The position numbers and the translations under genes were made by a program. A DNA stretch of 13,852 nt, taken from contig JASGGE010000107.1 of NCBI GenBank assembly GCA_047605205.1, forward strand, positions 1 to 13,852. Direction: 5' to 3'. Below, in pieces: positions 1 to 6,923 of this stretch. Origin of the DNA: Siphonobacter sp047605205 (GTDB lineage: Bacteria; Bacteroidota; Bacteroidia; Cytophagales; Spirosomataceae). The number at the start of each line of letters is the position of its first letter. Position 1 is the first letter of the stretch. The notes beneath the pieces are model-generated. The model saw only the letters and a list, made by a program, of their open reading frames with translations, ran no database searches and had not been told where the DNA came from.

Positions 1-107
1 AGGTGGGATTTCTCCGTAAACCTAAGTAAAAGCAAGATTTTTCAATAAGGATCTTACAATTTTATATGGATAAATAACAATAATTGAGCAAGGGGCATTA
101 TACAGCA

Positions 108-1019
108 CTAAAACAGCCCCAACTGTGGTGAAACAGGTAAAAACGTAGGTGGCTGAAGGGATAGGCCTACTTTATGATTGAGTTGTTTAATCCAATAATC
201 GGCAAGCTCTGGTGCATATTCGCTGCTACCACAATGAATAAATAAGTAAGCATCCTGAAGCCCTTGGTCGGCCCATTGTTTTAAACGTTCCATCCAGGCA
301 TCCGTGCGGCTATAGTCAGTAGGATGTAACTCATTCCCGACAAACCGGATCACTGCTTTCGGAATCGTTAAACTTTGGTGAAGCACATCCCGTCGGCCAG
401 CTACGTCCGTGATAACAGTAGCATGCCCAGCTTCTTGTAAAACCTCGCAGGTGCGTGCCCAGATACGTGGATTTGAAAACCAGTCAGGATGGCGAAATTC
501 AACGGCTATTTTCAGGTTTTCAGGTAAAATCTTTAGAAATTCAACCAAACCTTTACCCTTTTGTGGTGTGAAAGCGGGGCCCAGCTGGAGAAATGGTATT
601 CCCAGAAATGGACCCAATTTCAGGATCTGATCACAAAAAAATAAAGTCAACTCTTCTGATCCTAGCAATTCGCGTTCATGGCTTATCGTTTGTGGAAATT
701 TTGGGCAATATCGAAACCCGGGTGTTGCTAGCTCTTTCCAGCGTGCGATGGTTTCGTCATTTGGAATTTTATAGTGAGTACTATTTAACTCAATCGTATT
801 AAACTGATGGGTGTAGTGAGCTAATGCGTCTTTATCCTTCATAGCAGAAGGGTATACTTTACCCAACCAGGTTTTTTCGGCCCATACCGGGCATCCTACA
901 AATGCCTTAAAAGGTTGGCGAATTGCAGTTGCTAAAGTTGGTTTAGTGATCGGATGATCAGTCGGTAAGGTAAAATCAATATGGGTTAGCTGTTCGGATG
1001 ATATTTTTCCAAAATCCAT
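108..1019 (-). CDS. DUF72 (YecE-like) family protein
   Basis: A 303-residue protein of the DUF72/YecE family, predicted TIM-barrel fold. The molecular function of the family is not established. Family landmarks visible are G-C-P-x-W near residues 42-46 (the usual GTSGW-type start of the domain), NTIELNSTHY at 74-83, where the polar residues line the barrel mouth, and the VEFRHPDW strand at 173-180. The roughly 40 residues before the domain look like a non-conserved extension, so a start further inside cannot be excluded, but the ATG at 1019 is the first one after the upstream gene. It lies 50 bp downstream of recX on the same strand with no hairpin between, so the two may be co-transcribed. 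Identification of the family is confident; any biochemical role would be a guess. Confidence 0.88.
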   Translation of the reverse strand: MDFGKISSEQLTHIDFTLPTDHPITKPTLATAIRQPFKAFVGCPVWAEKTWLGKVYPSAMKDKDALAHYTHQFNTIELNSTHYKIPNDETIARWKELATPGFRYCPKFPQTISHERELLGSEELTLFFCDQILKLGPFLGIPFLQLGPAFTPQKGKGLVEFLKILPENLKIAVEFRHPDWFSNPRIWARTCEVLQEAGHATVITDVAGRRDVLHQSLTIPKAVIRFVGNELHPTDYSRTDAWMERLKQWADQGLQDAYLFIHCGSSEYAPELADYWIKQLNHKVGLSLQPPTFLPVSPQLGLF

Positions 1020-1069
1020 GATGATACATACGAATCAGGTGGTCGGTACAAATAAAAAGTCAGGCTCTG

Positions 1070-1522
1070 TTATTCCCAATCTTCGCCTAATAGTTTCCAG
1101 ATCATGCTAGATTCGTAGCCCTTACTAAGGGCATATCGCATCAGTTTTTGCTTACGTACTCGCGGATCTTCGTCTTTTAAAGCTGCGGCTTTTTTGGTTA
1201 ACAGGATCTTTAAAGTTTCCAGGTATTCTTTTTCATTAATTTCCTCCAGTCCTGCCTGACGGTTTTCGGCTGACAAGCCTTTCCGGCGTAATTCCTGTTC
1301 AATTTTTAATTTCCCCCAGTGTTTTACCCGGAATTTACCACCAACAAAACTGCGGGCATAGCGTTCTTCGCTTAGATAACCTTCAGTCACTAACCGAGAC
1401 AAGATTTCTTCGGTATCTTCTTCAGAGACATCCCAGCCTTGTAGTTTTTTGCGTACTTCCTGAATGGTACGTTCCTGATAGGCACAGTAATAAGCGGCCT
1501 GACGAAGAGCATCGGTATTCAT
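1070..1522 (-). CDS. recX: Regulatory protein RecX
   Basis: A 150-residue, highly charged, helical protein matching RecX, which binds RecA filaments and modulates recombinase activity in the cytoplasm. Support: the three-helix repeat architecture; the Y-C-A-Y-Q-E-R start of the first module (residues 12-18); the G-Y-L-S-E-E-R-Y-A-R-S-F segment (48-59), which is the classic RecX signature; and the K-x-W-G-K-L-K-I-E-Q-E-L-R-R-K-G stretch (67-82). Length is in the normal range (about 150-170 residues). recA is not in the window. The start at 1522 is the ATG giving the standard N-terminus and sits about 13 bp below a predicted transcription start. The upstream gap holds a striking dyad of DnaA-box sequences (separate entry), suggesting replication-linked control; that is inference. 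Confidence 0.9.
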   Translation of the reverse strand: MNTDALRQAAYYCAYQERTIQEVRKKLQGWDVSEEDTEEILSRLVTEGYLSEERYARSFVGGKFRVKHWGKLKIEQELRRKGLSAENRQAGLEEINEKEYLETLKILLTKKAAALKDEDPRVRKQKLMRYALSKGYESSMIWKLLGEDWE

Positions 1523-1541
1523 TTCAAATACTGGTTTTGAT

Positions 1542-1549
1542 CAAATTTA
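1542..1549 (-). promoter_or_regulatory. Predicted -7 element of the recX promoter
   Basis: Read on the minus strand this is TAAATTTG, a perfect match to the Bacteroidota primary-sigma -7 consensus TAnnTTTG, about 20 bp before the recX start codon. That would give a leader of roughly 13 nt. No good TTG is visible at the -33 position, which instead falls inside the second arm of the DnaA-box dyad. It partly overlaps a 10-bp palindrome, TTTGATCAAA, at 1536-1545. Confidence 0.5.
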
Positions 1550-1583
1550 GTTATCCACATTCTGTTGATACGTGTGGATAACT
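1549..1583. promoter_or_regulatory. Inverted pair of perfect DnaA boxes
   Basis: The 9-mer TTATCCACA occurs at 1551-1559 and its exact reverse complement TGTGGATAA at 1573-1581. The symmetry extends two bases further out on each side, giving 11-bp perfect arms (AGTTATCCACA and its complement) around a 13-bp spacer. TTATCCACA is the strongest DnaA-box sequence known from Escherichia coli (R1/R4 type). The first arm begins at the edge of the predicted recX -7 element, and the second covers its -33 region, while the MFS gene starts about 84 bp on the other side. The arms could instead be the operator of another dyad-binding regulator. The spacer is long for a terminator loop and no T-tract follows. 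Confidence 0.7.
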
Positions 1584-1631
1584 GATGTTGGTATAATATA
1601 ACAGAAGCTCAATCATAATCATTCCTAAGGA

Positions 1632-1662
1632 TTGTTTTACTTCGTAGCCTATTCTATTTTCG
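1632..1662 (+). promoter_or_regulatory. Possible MFS gene promoter (weak)
   Basis: TTG at 1632-1634 and TATTTTCG at 1655-1662 are spaced 20 bp apart and resemble the Bacteroidota TTG/TAnnTTTG promoter with one mismatch in the -7 element. The drawback is that transcription would start almost at the ATG (1667), so the message would be leaderless or translation would begin further in. Low confidence. Confidence 0.22.
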
Positions 1663-1666
1663 GCTG

Positions 1667-2854
1667 ATGATCCTTCAATTATACCGTGCTGCGTATAGCG
1701 GGTTACCCCGATCTATGTGGCTTTTGGCTGTTGTTATGTTTGTAAACCGCTCAGGAACAATGGTTATTCCTTTTCTGGGTGTGTATTTAACCGAATCGCT
1801 TCGTTTTTCAATTGACGAGGCCGGTATCATCATGGCTTTATTTGGAGTAGGGTCAATCGGTGGAACATTAATTGGTGGAAAATTAACAGATCGGATTGGA
1901 GCGTATGATGTAATGTGGATAAGTCTGTTATTAGGCGGGCTTATGTTCCTGCTTCTTGGTCAATTAAGAGGTTTCTGGCTTTTGTGTTTAGGTACGCTGA
2001 CGTTGGGAATGGTGGCTGAAGCCTTCCGTCCTGCCGTGACAGCCGCAGTGGCCATGTATAGTAATGATCAAAACCGCACGCGTTCCTATTCGCTTAATCG
2101 GCTGGCTCTTAATTTAGGCTGGTCCATCGGACCCGCAATAGGGGGTTGGCTGGCTGCCAAAAACTATTCTTTTTTATTTTGGGCAGATGGTATTACGTGT
2201 TTGGGAGCAACCCTAATGCTGCGGTTTGCCTTACCCCGTCAGAATGTGGGAACCGTTTCGGGGATACAAAAAACAAAACCCTCAGAATCTGCCTTTAGAG
2301 ATCGTATTTTTCTGGTCTTTATGGTATTTGTTACGCTTTATGCAATAGGATTTTTTCAATTGTTTTCAACAGTTCCACTTTTTTATAAGACGGTTTATCA
2401 TCTTCGAGAAAATCAGATTGGCAATTTGATGGCATTGAATGGACTTATCATTGTTGCAGTTGAGATGATTCTGGTACATAGCATCGAAAACCGCTTTAAG
2501 CCGTTACGGTTAATGGCTGCAGGAAGTTTATTAGTTGCGATAGCTTATAGCCTGTTTAATGTAGCTTTTGGAATTAGCTGGCTTATTGTTTCGATGGTCG
2601 TTGCGACTTTTTCAGAAATGCTGGCCATGCCTTTCATGAATACCTTTGCCATCGGGCGGTCAAAGGCTCATAATCTCGGCCAGTATACCTCATTATATAC
2701 AGCTGCCTGGTCTATTGCTCAAATTTCTGCTCCTTTGTTAGGAACCCAATTCATCACCCGCTTTAGTTTTTCAGCCGCCTGGTGGCTAATGGCCTCGTTT
2801 GCTAGTGTTGCCTGTTTGGGATTTTTGAGCCTTGAATATAAAATCAAAAAATAG
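1667..2854 (+). CDS. Major facilitator superfamily transporter
   Basis: A 395-residue inner-membrane protein, almost entirely hydrophobic segments joined by short loops and consistent with the 12-helix MFS fold. MFS motif A is clear between helices 2 and 3: G-G-K-L-T-D-R-I-G at residues 70-78. The N-terminal stretch YRAAYSGLPRSMW followed by NRSGTMVIPF (27-36) is typical of Bacteroidota MFS proteins annotated as drug or multidrug exporters, and supports the start at 1667 rather than the internal methionine 17. Substrate cannot be read from sequence. The gene is divergent from recX and followed by its own strong terminator, so it is probably monocistronic. Confidence 0.88.
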   Translation: MILQLYRAAYSGLPRSMWLLAVVMFVNRSGTMVIPFLGVYLTESLRFSIDEAGIIMALFGVGSIGGTLIGGKLTDRIGAYDVMWISLLLGGLMFLLLGQLRGFWLLCLGTLTLGMVAEAFRPAVTAAVAMYSNDQNRTRSYSLNRLALNLGWSIGPAIGGWLAAKNYSFLFWADGITCLGATLMLRFALPRQNVGTVSGIQKTKPSESAFRDRIFLVFMVFVTLYAIGFFQLFSTVPLFYKTVYHLRENQIGNLMALNGLIIVAVEMILVHSIENRFKPLRLMAAGSLLVAIAYSLFNVAFGISWLIVSMVVATFSEMLAMPFMNTFAIGRSKAHNLGQYTSLYTAAWSIAQISAPLLGTQFITRFSFSAAWWLMASFASVACLGFLSLEYKIKK

Positions 2855-3237
2855 TATGAAAAACTATGAGATAATTTTTCAATGCCGAAACTTTCACATA
2901 CTTATCTCCGTTTTAAAACATATCCGATCAAAAAGAAAAATCCCCATTACTTGTAATGGGGATTTTTCTTTTTATGATAACCAGGAGGTCTTATAAAGGC
3001 AATTTACCTTAATGATTGACTTTTTCCGGCTTTGATTCCGGTTGGCGAAGGATCACTTTTGTGTACCTGAGTAATCAGTATTAGGGGAAAATATTCTACG
3101 TATTTTTATTCGTGTTGGGATATATTCTTCACGAAACCCTCAGCATTTAACCTCAGCTGAATTTGTGCAGAATAGTACGATAGAATTGGGGCTTGGTATG
3201 TGCTTTTCAAATAATAGCACGAAATCATACCCTTACA
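2855..3237. other. Intergenic region before the GH13 gene
   Basis: This 383-bp gap holds the MFS terminator (separate entry) in its first third. No convincing small ORF or RNA gene is visible in the remainder. Nearest to the GH13 start are TTTG at 3162-3165 and TAGAATTG at 3181-3188, a one-mismatch match to the -7 consensus with a rather short 15-bp spacer. A GG-N10-GC arrangement at 3190-3203 overlaps it but matches the sigma-54 consensus only partly. Either could be the promoter; neither is strong. Confidence 0.4.
2930..2973 (+). terminator. Rho-independent terminator after the MFS gene
   Basis: A perfect inverted repeat with 21-bp arms (2930-2950 and 2953-2973) and only two central bases. 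The core is CCCC-ATTAC against GTAAT-GGGG, and the outer arm supplies an A-rich 5' side and the T-rich tail TTTTTCTTTTT. It lies about 75 bp after the MFS stop. Its A/T symmetry would let it work in both directions, but only the plus-strand gene needs it. Confidence 0.88.
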
Positions 3238-5064
3238 ATGAGTACAACAGTTTTCCCACAAGCATCTACCGCACCCGGAATGGGTGCAATTCTTTCCGAT
3301 CATGGTGTCAGTTTCAGAGTGTGGGCACCGAATGCCGAAGCGGTTGCAATTATTGGTGATTTTAATGATTGGGACAAAGAAGCAAATCCCTTAGCTCAGG
3401 AGGAGAATGGTTACTGGAGCATTGAAATTCCTGAGGCAAAAGCTGGTCAAAACTATAAGTATCACTTGATTACGCCGTTTGGTGAGTTTGATCGAAATGA
3501 CCCTTATGCCCGTCAGGTAACCAATTCAGTAGGTAATTCTATCATTGTCGATCCTGATTTTAACTGGGGTTCTGACGAAGAGCAGTTCCGTATTTCCGAC
3601 TGGAATGCTATGGTAATCTATGAATTACACGTAGGGACCTTTAATGTAAAGGAACAAGGGAAACCCAGCACTTTTCAGGATGTGATCCATCGCCTGGATT
3701 ATTTATATCAATTAGGTATTAATGCTATAGAAGTAATGCCAGTTGCCGAATTTCCTGGAGATTATTCCTGGGGCTATAATCCAGCCCATCCGTTTGCAGT
3801 TGAAACCGCTTATGGTGGGCCTAATGGATTTAAAGAATTAGTACGTGAAGCTCATAAACGGGGTATTGCTGTTATTCTTGACGTAGTTTACAACCACTTT
3901 GGGCCTTCTGATCTGGATATGTGGCAGTTTGATGGCTGGCAGGAAAATGGTAAAGGAGGAATTTACTTTTATAATGACTGGAAGGCCTCTACACCCTGGG
4001 GAGATACTCGCCCTGACTACGGCCGCCCGGAAGTGCGGCAGTATATTCATGATAATGCTCTGATGTGGCTGGAGGAGTACCACGTTGACGGGTTGCGGAT
4101 GGATATGGTTCCTTATATCCGCCACGTAAACGGAGATGAAAATCCAGGAGATATGTTGCACGACGGCTATTCACTTATTAGCTGGATTAACAAGGAAATT
4201 CACGAAAAGTACCCTTATAAATTTACAGTAGCCGAAGATCTTCACGGCCTTGATATCATAACGGCTTCAGTCACGGAGGGCGGATTAGGCTTCAGCAGCC
4301 AATGGGATGCTGATTTCGTGCACCCCATAAGGAATGCCCTCATTCAGGGAAATGATGCTGACCGGGATTTAAATACAGTAGCTCAGGCATTAACGAATGG
4401 CTATAACGGTAACTTTTGTCAACGGGTTATTTATACAGAATCACATGACGAAGTAGCGAATGGACAGGCTCGCGTTGTTCAGGAAATTGCTTCAGTCGAT
4501 AATGTGGACGATTATTTTGCCAAAAAACGTTCTACATTAGGTGCTGCTTTAGTTTTGACTGCTCCAGGTATTCCCATGTTATTTCAGGGACAAACGATTC
4601 TGGAAGACAAATGGTTTGATGATGGTGACCCTCTTGATTGGAAACGCCTGCGTAAATTCAAAGGAATATCTCGTTTATATCAGGATCTGATACACCTTCG
4701 TCGAAATACAGAAGGTACTACGAAAGGGTTAACCGGCTCACATATTGACGTATATCATAATAATAATGATGCAAAATTGATGGTTTTTCATCGTTGGGAA
4801 GAAAGAGGCCGCCAGGATAGCACCATTGTGGTAGCTAACTTTTCAAATCAAACATTTGCTTCTTACAAAATTGGAATGCCCGCTTCAGGTCTATGGAAAT
4901 TGCGTTTTAATAGTGATTATATGGGTTATGATAAAGATTTTACGGATTTATCGGTCTATGATACACTCGCATTAGACGAAGGCCAGGATCACCAGCCAGC
5001 ATCTGCCACGGTTAGCATTGCCCCTTATAGCGTGTTAATCTTCTCACAAAACCAGAATGAATAA
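3238..5064 (+). CDS. GH13 alpha-glucan enzyme, branching-enzyme-like, with CBM48
   Basis: A 608-residue cytoplasmic enzyme of glycoside hydrolase family 13. An N-terminal CBM48/isoamylase-type module spans about residues 12-105 (FRVWAPNAEAVAIIGDFNDW), followed by the catalytic barrel and a C-terminal beta domain. All four GH13 regions are present: DVVYNH (215-220), DGLRMD (284-289, nucleophile D289), VAED (331-334, acid/base E333) and ESHDE (401-405, stabiliser D404). Region IV with HDEV resembles glycogen branching enzymes, whereas YELHVGTF (128-135) and YNHFGPS recall malto-oligosyltrehalose trehalohydrolase (TreZ). A 1,4-alpha-glucan branching role is the best guess. I chose the ATG at 3238 because the 15 upstream codons carry no family similarity. 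The lipoprotein gene follows after 17 bp, so the two are probably one transcript. Confidence 0.85.
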   Translation: MSTTVFPQASTAPGMGAILSDHGVSFRVWAPNAEAVAIIGDFNDWDKEANPLAQEENGYWSIEIPEAKAGQNYKYHLITPFGEFDRNDPYARQVTNSVGNSIIVDPDFNWGSDEEQFRISDWNAMVIYELHVGTFNVKEQGKPSTFQDVIHRLDYLYQLGINAIEVMPVAEFPGDYSWGYNPAHPFAVETAYGGPNGFKELVREAHKRGIAVILDVVYNHFGPSDLDMWQFDGWQENGKGGIYFYNDWKASTPWGDTRPDYGRPEVRQYIHDNALMWLEEYHVDGLRMDMVPYIRHVNGDENPGDMLHDGYSLISWINKEIHEKYPYKFTVAEDLHGLDIITASVTEGGLGFSSQWDADFVHPIRNALIQGNDADRDLNTVAQALTNGYNGNFCQRVIYTESHDEVANGQARVVQEIASVDNVDDYFAKKRSTLGAALVLTAPGIPMLFQGQTILEDKWFDDGDPLDWKRLRKFKGISRLYQDLIHLRRNTEGTTKGLTGSHIDVYHNNNDAKLMVFHRWEERGRQDSTIVVANFSNQTFASYKIGMPASGLWKLRFNSDYMGYDKDFTDLSVYDTLALDEGQDHQPASATVSIAPYSVLIFSQNQNE

Positions 5065-5081
5065 TTTTAAACCAACGTATC

Positions 5082-5573
5082 ATGAAAAAAAAGTTCATTA
5101 CCATATCAACAGCCTTCGTTTTAGGAGTATTTGTCTTAACAGGATGTTCATCGGAGGATAAACATAAAGCGGCGGATGATTTGCAGCAGGCACAGGATAA
5201 AGTTGAAGCAGCGGCTGATAAAGTAGCTGATAAAACGAAAGAAGCGTATGACGATGTAGCATCAGACGTGAAGGAAACAACTGAGGAAACCAAGGAAAAC
5301 CTTGAGAAAGATAAAGCCGAAATGAAAGTGAAAACAGAGGAACAGAAAAAGGCCTTACAAAATGAAATAGATCGGCTTGACGCTAAAATAGATAAAGCCA
5401 CCGCTAAAGAAAAAATACGTTGGAAAGAACGTAAAGCGAAGCTTGAACTAGAAAAAGATAAGCTGGATGCCTCGTTAAAAGAGTTCAAAAACGAAACAAA
5501 GGCTGAATGGAAAGAATTTAAACGGGAGTTGAATCGTAAAATTGATGCAGCTCAGAAAAGCCTGCAAGAGTAA
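5082..5573 (+). CDS. Coiled-coil lipoprotein with 11-residue repeats
   Basis: A 163-residue, very charged protein. The N-terminus is a lipoprotein signal: three lysines, a hydrophobic core and the lipobox LTGC with the lipidated cysteine at residue 22. The residues after it, SSED, are acidic and resemble the surface-export tags of Bacteroidota lipoproteins, so outer-leaflet exposure is possible. The mature part is a nearly continuous helix rich in K, E, D and A. From about residue 44, 11-residue units can be read: AADKVADKTKE, AYDDVASDVKE, TTEETKENLEK. This periodicity is typical of LEA/apolipoprotein-like amphipathic helices. It is the second gene of the GH13 transcript and is closed by a strong terminator. 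No enzymatic motif is seen; a structural or stress-protective envelope role is inference. Confidence 0.82.
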   Translation: MKKKFITISTAFVLGVFVLTGCSSEDKHKAADDLQQAQDKVEAAADKVADKTKEAYDDVASDVKETTEETKENLEKDKAEMKVKTEEQKKALQNEIDRLDAKIDKATAKEKIRWKERKAKLELEKDKLDASLKEFKNETKAEWKEFKRELNRKIDAAQKSLQE

Positions 5574-5585
5574 GTCAAACATCAG

Positions 5586-5622
5586 AAAAAGCCCCGCTTC
5601 CTATAAGAAAGCGGGGCTTTTT
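5586..5622. terminator. Bidirectional terminator between the lipoprotein and dps genes
   Basis: AAAAAGCCCCGCTT (5586-5599) pairs perfectly with 5609-5622 across a 9-base loop; GC-rich core, T-tract on the plus side and A-tract (T-tract on the minus side) at the left. It sits between convergent genes ending at 5573 and 5632, so it should terminate both. Confidence 0.92.
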
Positions 5623-5631
5623 TGAGAAAAA

Positions 5632-6165
5632 CTATCCTTGATAGGCACGTAGCATCCAGGAACGTTTTTCGTGATATTCCAGAATACCAGTCAGAAAGTC
5701 TGCAGTGCCGGTATCTTTTGTTTCAGTATCAATTACATCAATCTGATCACGTAACCAAGTACACAGCCACTCGTGGTCATGTAACAAATCAGCTGCCATT
5801 TTTAATGGTTCATTGAAAGGTTGCTTCGTTTCTTTTAAGTTAGCAGCAGCTAAATATTCAGCCATTGAGCCCACCGTGTGTTCGCCTAATGAGCGGACCC
5901 GCTCGGCAATCTCGTCAATGTTCTCGGCCATCTCATTATAAAGTCGTTCGAAGAACAAATGATATTCCATAAAACTTGGCCCCACTACATTCCAGTGATA
6001 ATTACGAGTCTTTACGTAAAGGACATGCTGATCAGCTAATAGCTGATTTAAGATTGCTGCCACTTTTGCGGTATCCTTTTGAGGAATACCAATTTTAGCA
6101 TCAACTTTATGAGTTAACTTACCCACGCCAGGAGTAGTTTCTTGTAATTCTGCTGTATCTTTCAT
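5632..6165 (-). CDS. dps: Dps family ferritin-like DNA-protection protein
   Basis: A 177-residue Dps/miniferritin, a dodecameric iron-storage protein that oxidises Fe(II) with peroxide and shields DNA. The ferroxidase residues are present by alignment to E. coli Dps: H57 (in NYHWNV, 55-60), H69, E73 (where E. coli has D67), D84 and E88 (in IDEIAER, 83-89). The C-terminal TADFLTG helix (154-160) and the final HEKRSWMLRA are typical of the family. An N-terminal tail of about 30 residues precedes the first helix; tails of this kind can mediate DNA or subunit contacts, though this one holds only five lysines. The gene is flanked by terminators on both sides and so is probably transcribed alone. 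Oxidative-stress or stationary-phase control would be expected, but no regulator site is recognisable. Confidence 0.94.
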   Translation of the reverse strand: MKDTAELQETTPGVGKLTHKVDAKIGIPQKDTAKVAAILNQLLADQHVLYVKTRNYHWNVVGPSFMEYHLFFERLYNEMAENIDEIAERVRSLGEHTVGSMAEYLAAANLKETKQPFNEPLKMAADLLHDHEWLCTWLRDQIDVIDTETKDTGTADFLTGILEYHEKRSWMLRAYQG

Positions 6166-6201
6166 GACTACTTAAAAGGTTTGTAATTGATTCGTATAAA
6201 T

Positions 6202-6226
6202 CAAAATACCGTACCAGGCAGGGCAA
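6202..6226 (-). promoter_or_regulatory. Possible dps promoter
   Basis: On the minus strand a TTG (plus-strand CAA, 6224-6226) is followed 15 bases later by TATTTTG (plus-strand CAAAATA, 6202-6208), close to the Bacteroidota -7 element but one base short. The start would be about 30 bp before the dps ATG. The spacer contains TGGTACG, a partial sigma-54 -24 look-alike, but the GC of the -12 element is missing. The promoter begins immediately after the preceding terminator. Confidence 0.35.
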
Positions 6227-6262
6227 TAAAAAACCCGGTTCAATAAAAAAACTGAACCGAGT
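6225..6262 (-). terminator. Terminator after the single-domain response regulator
   Basis: On the minus strand ACTCGGTTCA (6262-6253) pairs with TGAACCGGGT (6242-6233), 9 of 10 positions, around a T-rich loop, followed by TTTTTTATT. It lies about 30 bp past the response-regulator stop codon and separates it from dps. Confidence 0.8.
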
Positions 6263-6291
6263 ATCATATGACAAGTGGGTTGAGTATAGTG

Positions 6292-6627
6292 TCAATCTAA
6301 AACAGATTCAACGGAATGGAAGCTAAGTGGTTTCTCCAGGAAAGCATCTGCTCCGTTAGCCAAAGCACGTTCACGTAAATTACTCATGGCACTGATCATC
6401 ACAATACGACTTTCCGGATGTGACTGACGCCAGTTAGGCAGAGCGTCAAGGCCGGTGCCATCGGGCAAATTGTTATCTAAAAAAATGATATCTGGATGTA
6501 CCTGATTTAAGGTTTCAAGCCCGGTTTGAAGATCATTCGCATAGCTTACGTCTGCTTTCTTACGCCTCAGGAAACTTCCTAGTAGCATACATAGATCTTC
6601 TTCATCGTCAACTATTAGTACTTTCAT
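6292..6627 (-). CDS. Single-domain response regulator (minimal receiver)
   Basis: A 111-residue receiver domain and nothing else. D7/D8 form the acidic pocket, D51 is the phospho-acceptor (IIFLDNNLPDG), S79 is the switch Ser/Thr and K99 the conserved lysine before P100. I set the start at the ATG giving MKVLIVDDEED, the normal receiver N-terminus. The reading frame stays open for 61 more codons upstream, to 6810, but that extension resembles nothing. The protein stops 12 residues after K99, so helix alpha-5 is short compared with the usual 120-130 residue receiver. No kinase is adjacent; partners could be the CHASE3 kinase 2.3 kb away or one elsewhere. An output through protein-protein contact is expected. 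Confidence 0.87.
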   Translation of the reverse strand: MKVLIVDDEEDLCMLLGSFLRRKKADVSYANDLQTGLETLNQVHPDIIFLDNNLPDGTGLDALPNWRQSHPESRIVMISAMSNLRERALANGADAFLEKPLSFHSVESVLD

Positions 6628-6759
6628 GTTTTTTCCGTACTCGTTCGGAATAGCAAAATACGTGGGCATAATCTGTTCTATATAATCCACACCATGTTTG
6701 AAATAAGATTGGGTAAGCCCGAAAGACTCACCCAATGCCGATCTTCCACCTAACCTAAA

Positions 6760-6774
6760 ACACCTGTACGGTGT
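6760..6774. promoter_or_regulatory. NtrC-like dyad, ACACC-N5-GGTGT
   Basis: Five-base perfect arms with a 5-bp spacer, agreeing with the CACY-N5-RGTG core of enterobacterial NtrC enhancer sites. It lies about 235 bp upstream of the start predicted for the YtxH gene from its sigma-54-like promoter, a workable enhancer distance. Short arms like these arise by chance fairly often, and the local activator need not share NtrC specificity. Confidence 0.2.
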
Positions 6775-6807
6775 GGTATCCGGCATCAAAGATGGAAAAT
6801 TGTATGC

Positions 6808-6815
6808 CAAATATA
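6808..6815 (-). promoter_or_regulatory. Possible -7 element for the response regulator gene
   Basis: Minus-strand TATATTTG matches TAnnTTTG exactly. No TTG is present at a suitable -33 distance. If used, the response-regulator message would have a leader of about 170 nt. Confidence 0.3.
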
Positions 6816-6923
6816 CATGGGGTCATTATTACTCATATTGAGGTTTTCTTTATCGTGGAGAAAACAGAATACCTGTTTATAAGTACTTACTGTTTGTTTA
6901 ACAAACGGGTTGAGGATTACCTT

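Noticed and set aside
1549..1583. Chromosomal replication origin (oriC)
   Set aside because: Only two DnaA boxes are present, with no further boxes in the window, no clear AT-rich unwinding region and no dnaA, dnaN or gidA-type neighbours. A regulatory dyad is the better reading.
3190..3203. Sigma-54 promoter before the GH13 gene
   Set aside because: GG-N10-GC spacing is correct, but only about half of the -24 element matches, so it is not listed as a feature.
5012..5488. Minus-strand open frame of 158 codons over the lipoprotein gene
   Set aside because: It is a serine/phenylalanine-rich mirror of the A-rich coding strand and overlaps both the real lipoprotein gene and the GH13 end.
6202..6226. 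Sigma-54 promoter for dps
   Set aside because: TGGTACG resembles a -24 element, but the -12 GC is absent (TTTG), and an ordinary -33/-7 reading fits about as well.
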